Origin: Oreocharis arfaki
Lineage: Eukaryota; Chordata; Aves; Passeriformes; Paramythiidae
Direction of reading: 5' to 3'
Assembly: GCA_013398015.1 (NCBI GenBank)
Contig: VZRR01006749.1
Coordinates: forward strand, 124,001-188,000
Length of the DNA stretch: 64,000 nt
Below are positions 48,027 to 60,000 of this stretch, one piece after another. The translations under genes were made by a program, and so were the position numbers. The stretch's first letter is position 1. Every line of letters begins with the position of its first letter. The notes under the pieces are model-generated. The model did no database searches. It worked only from the letters and a program-made list of their open reading frames with translations, and was not told the DNA's origin.

Positions 48027-51000
48027 CTATCAAAGATTAAACAAATGTAAGCTTATAGTTTCCATCCATATGCTGTGTAATGCAACATGGCACCACGCAC
48101 AGATACCAAATCCAGCCTAGGAACAGTGCAGCTCATTACAGCCTGCAAACAAGGCAGTACAGCTTGGAGAGCTGAACAGGTGTGTCTGCACTGGGCCATG
48201 GAAAGGCACCTCAGTAGCCAAATGTTCACCTCAGAACATCACTGTTGAAGAGCCAAATGCATTAATTTGTATCTGCTCTAATACTTTTGCTACATAATAA
48301 TTAAATTCTTTATTCTGTCATTTAAATCTACAGCATAAATCTCAGTTTTCAAACCCTCATTCTTATTCACAATGAGAATTGTGAATATACAATCACAAAG
48401 TATTAGACTTTGCCTCTATCCTGCTTCCCTTTAGTAGGTGTGATTGGCATGTGATGAGTTAGCTCACACCCAGCTTGTCAGAGATGTAGTAGTCTAAGTC
48501 TTTTGCACCTATTTAAAACATTTCTGTGTTCCTCAGAAGTACAGTATATATACATACAGAAAAAATAGGGTCCCATATCTGCTAATGGGCCCATACAACA
48601 TTCATCTTGGCTCCAACTCTTTCAGTGCAAGAGAACAGAGAAGCTGGAGAGCAAAAGACCACATCCTCGCTAGCATTCCTTTTTGTCTTTCGATGGCTGA
48701 AGTCTCCTGTTTAATTGATTTTCAACAGGAAGAGATAAAGTGCCCTCATAATGATAATTCTCTCCCCATAAAATAGGGGAAACATGTTCAAAAATAGCCC
48801 TGGAAATGAAAGGCTCCAACTCTGCGCATTTCCACAACAGGCAATCCCACTGAATTCAGAAGAAGTTCAGCAGAGGCAATTAAGCTAAATCCACCTTGCT
48901 TCAAAGAATCAAAGATGCTGCATTCACTCAAGCAAATTCAAATGTAGACTAAATATCAATTGCCATCAAGGCAAAAAAAAAAAAAATTCAGGGATGCACT
49001 AATGAAAAAGTAATACATAATTCTGAGTGTTAACTAAGTCTGGATTATTTTACATCACCAAAGTACAAAACCAAAATATATAGAGGAAACCTGGAAAAAA
49101 CTGGAGCCTGCCACGTGGCAATTTAGAATCAGATCTATAATAAGAATTTCAATAAATGATAGTATATGATAATTATTGTCTAGTACCTGAAAAATCTAGG
49201 CTGATGCTCTAGATTGTTTTCTTCTAGCACCTTCCGTCGTTCTCTCTGTAGCTGCTCGATCCTCTGCTTTTGTATTTCAGCTCCTTCAATATTCCCTTCT
49301 TCTAGAAACCTGCAGCAGCAGTGATATGAGACAATTGGTCTCCTGCCCCCAGGAGAATCTAATCGTTCCAGCAGGTATTTCACAGTGTTTGAAAGGTAAA
49401 CAGCTACCTCTGCAGACAACTGCACTGTGAAAAAGCACTTAAGGAAAACTAACTCTTGTAACAAGCTCAGAGTCACAGTTATATTAGATTCTTCTACTTG
49501 GAAATTTGCAAAAGTAAAAATTTCACCGCAGAAAGAAACTCCAAGTGTCTCAGTTTTTGGTTATTCAAATATTGTATGCTCAAGATCCAGTACCTGAAGT
49601 ACTGAAGTTTTAACATCCTTGGAAAGGCAGTTATCTAGAAGCATCCAAGAGCCAATTTTAGGACACACTTCTGTAATGACTAAAGCATCTCTCCCTAAGT
49701 GATTGCAATGTCTGTTTCAGGTGCACATTAATATTAAAATATAAACACACTGCAGCTATCTACACAAAATATTCTGAGCCCAGGGTAAAGTGAATGTACA
49801 GAAGATTAGGAACTATTTTGGGAAAATATTTCAGAGTTAAAGCTTCTTACCTTTGGTCTGGCCTAAAACGTGTATCGGTGGATGGGAGTAATGACCTGGT
49901 TTGTGGGTCCAGTTCATTTAACTCCAGTGCAAATTGAGTAAATCCATACCACTGTTCATAATCTTTAGGCATCGGATCTACAGAAGAAAAGAGTACATTC
50001 AGAATTCCAACTAAATGCTATTATCTTGAGAAGGAAAAGTTCAAGCTCCCTCCAGTCATTTGTTTATCTCTGATCCACGGTGTCAATTCTGAGGGAACAA
50101 GAGGTTTTAATAATGAGACAAAAGAGAATATCCCCCTTGATAATTGCACTGCAACAAGACAGATTTCTGTTCTCCCAGCTGAGTCACTGCACAACTGTGA
50201 TGAAGGCCATGCTATTATCAGTGTTTTTTCAAACCACAGTACACAAAACCTGACAAGCTTGGGAGAAATTCAGCTATGGCTGTCATTACAGAACTGAGCT
50301 TTGTGGGCTATCCTCCAGTGTTTAACACATGAAATAAACAACACTTCTCAGCACAAGCAGTAGAGGAGTTTGATCCTTTTTCTTCCCCTTTTCTTTTCCT
50401 TCTTGCTAGAGTCCTCAATACCCACTTCATGCCCAAATATGAAAATGAGGGAGAAAGAAGAAAATGCAGGAAGCCGTGGGATTAAGTTCTCATATTATTT
50501 AAACAATATATTCTTCTGATCTAGCTTTTAAATGCTTGATAAAAATCTAATATTCTACAGAGAAATAACAAGAAATTGGGGCCTAATAAAGAGATGAAAA
50601 CAGTAGGCTTATACTCAAGCAGATCTCAGTTTTCACTGCATGAGCCATTCTGATCACTAACTTGCTCTCCATATGCAGTTTGAAGATGAAGTTGTCCCAC
50701 AGTATAAACTTTCATGCCACTTCCCAAAGAGTCGATGCACAACTTTCCCAGATTTATCCATGACACTGCCTTCAATCTCATGTGCATTTGGATTCCAATA
50801 CTTTGCCTAGAATTAAAAGGAACAAGGGAAAAAAAGGTGCATAAGAGCTCAAGTGCAGGCCATTTTGCCATGCCAGTAACACCAGGCTGAAGTGCAGTTT
50901 TCTTAAATGAATATTCATTTAGGTGTGCATTACAATATCATATGCAAACAACTGCTGTGAGTACCATTAAAATACTAACTTATTAGTATGTTATCTTATC

Positions 51001-54000
51001 AAAATACTAGCATTGAGAATTGTATTTATTTTATTCGCCTTTTTAAAGAGGCAGTACGAGGTAAAGAGCGGTTGACCTTGAATTTTGCCCAAAGACAGTT
51101 GACCCTGAGTCCTGACTTGGTTATCTACATCTTTCCCAAATTTGCAGAAGAGGAAGAGAAGGAAATCATATGTTAATCTCCAAGTTAAACAATTTACAGT
51201 ATCAAAGGTGTAAGATTTGCACGCTCTCAGTCTTTAATATTTGAACTTTAAACATCCATTGCAGCTCTGAAAATACATTGAAGTACTTTCAAGTAAGTAT
51301 TTGGGAAGAAAAAAGTCACCCTAATGCTTCTTAGAAAGCACAAAGTATTCAAGAAAACAAATTTAAAAGAACTTGCTGGGGAGCATGCCCTGATGCTTAG
51401 GTACACTGAAGTACTTCCCCTCCATCTGTAGGCTCTGTGTGACATAGAACAGACCATTTCTCCATCAGTCAGATACAGAAAATGCAGGTTAAGGTAAGTA
51501 TCTTAGGACGATTTGCAAAACTGTATCAGGTTAGACATTTTTGCATTGCTTAAAATTTTCATTGATTTTCCTTTACTAAGAAGTCATCTATTGCCAAAAA
51601 CTTAATTTAATTTCAGTTATAAGGACAATTCCTGAAGAAGTCATACATATTGTACTTGTACTGAAGCAAAAGCTTTGAATAACACTACAACCTCTCACTT
51701 AAACTCCTCTGAGTACCTGCAAAGGGCTAGAAGAGAGCATCAGTAGAAGCACGCTGCATAAGCCCTGGTCCTACAGCTGCTGAATGAATGCAACCACAGC
51801 ACGTGCCAGTGGGTTAGCAGGAGGCACATGGTAAACCACTGTCAGTAGACACCTCATGCCTACATCTCTCTTCAAACCCAGAGTAGGTTTTCCATGATAC
51901 TCGTTTCCCCATTATTCCTCCATTTCCACTGGAATCACTCAAGAAAGCTGTTGCTTCTCTTTTTTTCTGGCTCTGCCTAGTGAGTGGTAGTTCCTTCAAA
52001 GCTAAGGTTTTCAAGGAATCACAGGTAATTACAGCTTGTAAGCAGAAGTACTGAGCTCCAGCAGAGAGCATCCTCCCACTGCTGTGCCTGTTAGAAGAGG
52101 CAGTGCCAACATTGCTGTGGTCACTGCTGTGGTTACCTTTATGAAAGTCAGTTTGCACTGGCAAGTGTCATCATTAAGGTTTTTTATGATGATCTCTCCG
52201 TAGTGTTCAATCCATCTTTGCCCACTTAAGATGTTATGGATGCAAGATGTCACCTTGTTCCATGCAAAATGGTCTTTAAAACTGCAAGGAAAAATACACA
52301 CAAGAAAAGTCTCATGCCATGGTCAAGTGAGCTCAAACTTGAGAAAAAAAAAATTGCAGAGAACTTGATTAGAGAAACCAAATAAAATTTTTTTTTAGTA
52401 GAATGCTTCATCTTGTTCCACACCTTCTCAAAAACAAACCCTATGACAACCATCTCACCTCCCAGAAATCCTTTTCACTACTGCTGTATACTTTGGTCTT
52501 GAATTCAGTTTTCTCTCAATTTACTTGCCCTTCTCTACCAGTTTTAAGTTTCCAGAAGTAATCATTCTGATATCTTCTACAGTCTGAGATTCCCATTCCA
52601 AGTTTGTAACACAGTGACAATGGAAAACACAAGGACATGGGCCACCAGAGTGATCCAGACACGTACTGAGAGGAATGAGCTTGGCTCAAGCTCTCAAGGC
52701 TAAGCCTAATGTGTGTGCTTTAGGCAAGAGCAAAAGTTCTCACCAGGCAGTCCAAGATGCAGTTGCACACTGGAAAACAGCAGACAGGGAGAGATAAACA
52801 CCAAGAGGGAATACAACTTTTTACCTTTTATGAGAGAAGTAGATGCTCTTATTAAACAGCTTTATAAAGAATCAAGGAAAGGAAAGTCTCGTGAAGACGT
52901 ATATTCTACAATTTGTTCTGGGTATGGATGGCCAGCTCACTACTGGTAAGGTAAATTATAAGCTTACAAAGCACCAGTTTCCCCACAGCAAGTGCCTCAC
53001 ACACATCCTGTGAAGTTATTACAATCTTTCCTTACCTCCCCTTAATCACTTGCTTTCACTTGCTGCTTTGTGAGGGCACACACAAGGACAGTTTGTGCAG
53101 ACTAGCAGATATGCAGCCAATTTATCCCGCAGTAAAGTGTTTTTCTGCCCTTACCTATGCAGGTCACATGCTTATCACAAATACTAAATAAAATGGTTTT
53201 ATTTCAAAATGAACATTAATACTAATGTTTAATTTCTCCCTATAGCATCAGCACCATATTTTTGTACCCAATTCTGTATCAAATACACAGGGATACAAAC
53301 CAGTACATGGAGATCACATATGAATCAGACTGCTTTCCAGTTCATCAGCCCATCACAGGCTCTAATATATTAACTATCTTGGCTCTGAACACTCATTCAC
53401 ATCCTAGAAACATTTCATTCCAAAGCTTAGGGTAGGTGCTATGAACATAACATGGTTCATACATTACCTTTTGGATACTATCTTACTGTACCACAATTTT
53501 ATCCACTTAAAAGAAAAAGGCATGCTTGGTTTGATGAGTGCTAGGTTCTTGAATTCTTTGGTTGGTTGGTTGTTTTTTTTCAGATGGCAGAATAATTAAT
53601 TTTGTACTCCCTCACTGGAAAACAGATTTAATTGGAACAATACTCAACCTTTAGACCTCTGGTTCTGCAAACATGATGGATATAGGCCAGATTTTAAGAG
53701 ATTTTAATTGCTCATCAATAATGGGCACTCTGACAAGCCAGCACCAGAACACTGCAGATTTTTATTTAAAAAAACTAAAGAAAACAAAACAACAATTCTC
53801 AACACTTCACTACAGTGGCTGCTTCCTTGGATAATAAACACCAGATATGGAACTGGTTCTACTTATCACTTACAGTAATTATTTCTGTAGTGATGATTGC
53901 TGTTGGTCTCACCTACAGCCCAGAACCCCATGGTGTCAGGGTCCCTACAAATACAGTTACAAAAGACAGGAGGAACAACACCCTTTTCCCCAAACCCATA

Positions 54001-57000
54001 TTCAAGCAAAATAATTCATAGCTTCCTTTACCCTGCAGTTTTTCCCTGTGAGTTTAAAATGCATTAATGTTGAAATTCAACTGAAGTATGAAAATACCAG
54101 CTCTTTTTTTCAAGGTACACAAAGTGGTGAGGTTTTTTTTTTTTCCACTGTTTGTTTTCCATAACCTTTGAAAGAGTTAGTGTTTCTGATTTATGCTTCT
54201 GGTTTTTGTTTGGTGGGGTCTTTCTTCCTCCACTCCACTTTTCTCTTTAAATTAAATCATAATCACCAATTCTTCCAAAGGTCTAACAAGGCAGAACACA
54301 GCTGGCTGTCCTCTGAAGGAATGTGGCTCCAGTGTGTGCAAACACATCTGTGCCTGTGCATGAGCAGCAGTGCCTGACTGCAGCACTTACGCTGGAAGAG
54401 TTACATGTGTTGTGCCAACTGGAACAATTTCCATTGACTTTCCCCAGAATTTGTTTTTCCATCTGACATCTGGAACAAGAAGAAAAAAAAGACAGGTTTA
54501 GTCATAGGTGGGTGAATCAGGCTGTTTCTGGGCTCTACTTTATTTTCAAGAAATTCAAAATAACAAAGTGCAACAGAAGTATTCAAAGAATGTTGTGGGA
54601 CCTTCGAACACTGGTGGTGGGTTTGTTGTTGTTTGTTTTGTTTGATTTTCACTGTATTACTGGTTATTTAAATAGCAAGGTAACAGATATTTAACAGTCC
54701 TCTCAAAATTTTTTTCAAAAGAAATTTGAATAAGCTATAAGGCAGCATATACTTGTCTGCAATTCAGTTGCTAGTGAATGAATCTAGACATTTTCAGAAA
54801 TGAAAGCAGAATTTCAAACATAAAAATATAACAAGAGCATCCACTGTCAAGAGGGTAAAGAAGGTTTCAAAGGGCACAAAATGGCAGAAGGATTAAGTCC
54901 AACTCCCTCTGTAAGTGTAACTAGTCTTTTGAAGTCTTGCTTGAATCACAGAAAGAAGTGTCCAAGTCTCACGTCATTTCTTGATAAAGATAAAAAAACT
55001 CAATGCAAGTTTAGCAAAATTTATTGACCAAAAGCACCTGGAAGAGAAAGAAACAGAGCAGCATGGAAAAAGGGCTGTAGAGTTACACTGGGTTAAATAT
55101 TCGAGCAGTAACTTTCATAGTAACTTCAGAGCTCAGGGGAAGAGCACCCTTCCTATATTAGACTCTAAGAACTCCACTCCCTGCCCAGCATGAAAAAGAG
55201 GGGAAAATTCAACTCCAGTCTCAAAAAGATGCTAGTTCTAACACAAAGAAAACAAAACACTGTTTTCTGTGCAATTCTGGGGAGAAACTCTTATGCTGGT
55301 TGTGAGACAGATGCCCAAACCACAATTAGGAGATTACTCAGGCATCTCCCAAGTAGGTATATACAAGTGATGAGTGAGCCACACCGAGCTGCCTATCATT
55401 GCAAAGACTAGAATGGGATATAGGGCAGAATTCTGCATGCAAAAAAGTCACTTTTTGTGTCACATGAGGAAAGGAACTTTCGGGATTTTTGGTTTTGAAG
55501 TCTGGGTCAGCATCTTCAGTGACAACGATTCTGTTGTGATTCCGACACTGCACAACTAGAGTTCCAAAGCTACTTTGAGTATGATGTTGTTGAGGCAAAT
55601 TCTGTCCTGGCTTTTTCTCTTCTGCAGTGAGATGGAAGAGAAGGGACAAAGGTACACCCTACTGAGTTTAACAGTTAAAGTGCATTACCAGATTGTGCCA
55701 AATTCTATGTTGTTATAAATGGCAAAGCTGTCCCACAGAGATCACCATGTGGGAAACATCTTGGGAGCCAGTGTGCAACTTGATCATGCAAGAATTTTAG
55801 GACAGAAGAGAACAAGCAAAGTGTTATTTCAAAGCTGTGCTCACACTAATTCAGGCACAGATGCTGTAATAGCTGAAACTTCCTTCATTTCCACTGCTCA
55901 TGTGTCGACACTCCTCTGCAAAAGCAGAGCCAGTTTCATAAGTCATGGAAAGCTATTTCCAAACTATTGGTCCCTGTCAGAGCCCAGGCTTCTAGTTCTC
56001 TAGAAATGACCAGGAGATTTCTTGATGATGAAACACACAAACGTCAGTGTCTGGTGGGATGACAGTGACAGCACTGCTCTGGCAATGTTGCTGTCTCCTT
56101 TTCAGCTGAGGAGATGACACAGTTAGTGAAAAGATCTTTGCACATACAAAGAACTGAACTCACTGACAAGCCCCTTTATGATTAAATTGGTGTTAATCTT
56201 TCCACATAAGTTAATATAGCCTCATTACAAGAGGTTGCAACAATTAAAAATTGCCTTTACAATGGAAAAAAAAATCATTGTCTAGACCTCCCATAAGCTC
56301 AGCTAGCCACATTTAAAAACAAAGCAAACAAAAACCCCCAAGCCCTGCTTAACCCTGATTGAATGTCCTGTGCTCATCAAGACCAAATCTCAGACTCTCA
56401 CATTAATCAGATTCTCAGCTCTCATTATTATAGAAGAACTTCGTTCTCTAAACGGAAGTGTTAAAATATTTGAGTGATAACACTTGCCAAGACCTGTTAA
56501 ACAAATCAGTCCCATCTATTTTTATTAAGCCAGGCTGCTATCTAGTCTTATTTATATAGTATTCAAGTTACTGAATAAATTTTTGGTCATCTTAGCTTTT
56601 GGGCTAAGAACCAAAGGATTCTTGTGTCCCTGTGTTTGTTTACAAAGTAAAGAATTACACAGAATAATAAAACCCAGACTAATGGTTCCAATTTCTGTTC
56701 AGTATGGCTCCATGTGTAATAACTATAATCAAGTCAGCAGAGTCAGTCAGAAAAAAAAAAATTACAATATGGCTACATTGTGATTTGACAAACCCCTGGG
56801 TGAAGGATTTTAAGTGAGTTAAAAGGCACGGTCATGTTTTGTGTACGCTCCAGAATTATCCAACCACACAGGCACTGTCACTGGCTGACACCTTCACTAG
56901 CAGCACACAGCAAACAAAGCTCCAACACACATCTTTTGAAAAAAACATTAGTAGTCAAATAGCACAAAATCTTACATACTGTAATAATGCCAGCAGAGAA

Positions 57001-60000
57001 ACAGAAGGCAAATGTATTTATCCTTGCTGTTACGCTCAATTTTGAAAATTGCTTTCAGAACAGGTTTACAAGATTTGCCAAGGTTCAGGATTTAACTTGT
57101 AGTTTTTTCATGCCGTCTTTGAGCGTGTTTGTTTTATAAATAGCTTGAGATACAATTCTTTACTAAACAATAACATCCCCCCCAAAACCCCAAGCAAACC
57201 TGATTTTAAATAAGAGCAGATATTTGTACATGAAAATAATAATCAATTAATGTTAAGTAAAAAAATCCAAACAAAGCAAAATATCTTGCAGATTTTTATA
57301 ATAGCAGAAGATCTAAGTAAGAAGCATGCAAGTTAGTATAGGCCAGCATTTCATAAAACCTTTCTAATACAAATTTAAGCAAGGAATTTCAACTTTTCCT
57401 AATTTCTGAATATTTTGTGTTAGACATACAATGAAAGTATTACAAACATTGTAAAAGTAAATGATAGACTGAGGAGTTACCTTGCCAAAAAGCAAAATTC
57501 CCAGATTCAGCATGGCATGCAGAAATAGGTGGATGATGACTGACCTAATAGCAAGACATGAAAGGAGGGGGGGGAAAAAAAGATTAACATATGAACACTT
57601 GAACAGTCATTTTGGTTTGGCTTCTTTTGTTTTGTTTTCTCCTTCATTCCCATATGGCATTTACAATTTGATCATTAGTTTTCCCTTCGCAGTTGTGTCC
57701 TGAAGGGGGAAGCAGTGAGATTAATAAAGGTTCTGAGACCGAAGATGCTTTGAAAGAAATGGGAAACACTTATTTCAAATGGCCTGAGATTTTGTTCGAG
57801 TGAAAAATCTAGCTATATATTTTGTATAAGGTGATAACTGTCTCTAAGGTGATAATTAAATCTACCTTTAGGACCTCTTAATAGATTAACAAAAAACCAC
57901 ACTTTGAGCACACAGACAACCCCAAAAGACCAAAACCACAACTAAGGGCCAAAAGCTTATGTACAGTAAATAACCACAAAACCCTGAGTATGAGGGAGGA
58001 GATAGTGATCAGCATCTCTAAGTGGGCCAGGGGTGAAGAAATCAAGCCACGAAATTCCATCCAGCAATCCCTCCTACTGCAGCAGTGACACCCCAGGTGT
58101 TTCTGGTGTGAAACTCTAACCACATGCACTGCATTTCATCAGCTTTGGGCAACAGCATGTGCATGAATTAGGGCAACCACCAAACTGGCAAAGCAAGGAC
58201 TGTGAGTAAATAAACAATTCAGACTATTAAAATGCAACAGTAAATTAAAAAAGCACAAAGTGAAAGCAGCCACTCCTCCTTGACCTGAATTCTCCCTTCA
58301 GGGTAAACACAACTAACAACTGACCAGGACCAGCTCTTAGATGTGTAACACCTGCTGTTCCTTGGGCAACTTTATTTTCAAGTGAAATTCCTATTTCTCA
58401 CTATGAATTTAATTTCTTAACCATCTACATGGCTCAAATTAACTTTTACTTTTTTTTGCAACTCATTTCACAAATCTCTTATTGAGCATTTTTTTCCACA
58501 GGCATCCAGTTATTTATTGAACATCCTCTACTTGGTTTTAAAAAAAAAAAAAAGAAGATAAAAGTACTAACTGCTCTCAGCTATGGCCTAATCCAGTAAG
58601 AGCGACATTCTCTCTCTTACACACTGTACCCAGATTAACCCCAGATATCACTATAATACATGGGTTAAACTTGGCTCTTACTTAAACTGTTGTAATTCCA
58701 GAGTAAGGTCATGGTGCTATAACAAGAGTTATTTTAAACTCACTCTAGTGATAGAACAGAATCTTTGCTATTTTATACCTTTTGCCTTTCTGTCCTATGG
58801 ATTACATTCTGCCTGCACTAACAAGGTATCTGGAGTAAGCATCAAAATGCTTGTGCAAGCAATAAGCCACCGTTCCTGATGTAAAGAGAAGTATTTAATG
58901 CTTGCAAGCTGCATTAAATTTCTTTCCTCCTATATTACCCTCCCTTCCTAATATTCTCCACCCCATATTCTTACAGTAAATTTACCACTCTATAAACTCA
59001 TGTCACTTGTTTCATGTATTAGAACAACAGTAGTTAACAGAACAAGCCCGCTCATGTAGTAAAATTCTTCTTTATAAAAACTAGCCTTTGTACTGGTTTA
59101 CCCACTATTCAAGTGAAAATACCTTCCTTTAATTCAGTGTAACATTAAACGCAGTACTAACCTTTATTCACCACTTTGTTACTCAAATTTGATGCTCTGC
59201 AGGTACTTGCAGTGCTCTATACACATCATCTTAGTTCTGAAGTAGCACAGTGAAGAACCAGATACATTACTTGAACCTTACATTTGCTTTGACTGTTTTA
59301 CTTTTTGTTGTTTTTTTTTTCCCTCCTTAGTTTTACTCTTGCCTGTGACATTTCCTGAGACTAAGGAAAGATCACATAATATTCCTTTTTGTTAGTTCTA
59401 AAACATAATGTGCAAAATGTTGTACCTTCATAGATACAAAAGCACTTTTCATTTCCTAAAGGAAACCTCTTAGAAGTCTTTCTCTTATCAAGTTTCTAGC
59501 TTGCACACCTTTGCCCACTGCACTTTTTGTATTTTTTTTGTTATGTCTAGACAGAATAGTCTAGTCATTCTTTCTTTGCAAGGCACCAGATCTTTGGGTT
59601 TTATCTCTTTTTAACATAGGCTTCAAGTTTAGCAATTTTGGTAGAGTGACTGGTTTAAATTTAATATTTTTCACCCATACTTAATTATTCTCTTGCTGGG
59701 GAATTATCGTCATAAACACTCAGAAGACCATGATGTGCTGCATACATCCTTCACCTACTCAGCTGTGGTAGCAGATTTGAAAGGCTTAGCCTACTAAGTA
59801 TTTGGACAGGAAGCAGAAATAGTCATGGTGCCCTTGGAAATACTCGTGGTTGATTGACTCACACAAGGGATACATTTGGTATAAAAGAAGACATTAAACA
59901 GCTGAAGATACTGAAGTACTTTTAATGATCACACGCAAAAGAAAATGACAAGAATGTAAACTTTTGTTGCAGTTGTGATCAGATTTCATCATGGGGAATT

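Noticed and set aside
54885..54930. ggattaagtccaactccctc resembling an inverted CR1 3' end
   Set aside because: Fewer than 25 matching bases, with nothing CR1-like on either side.
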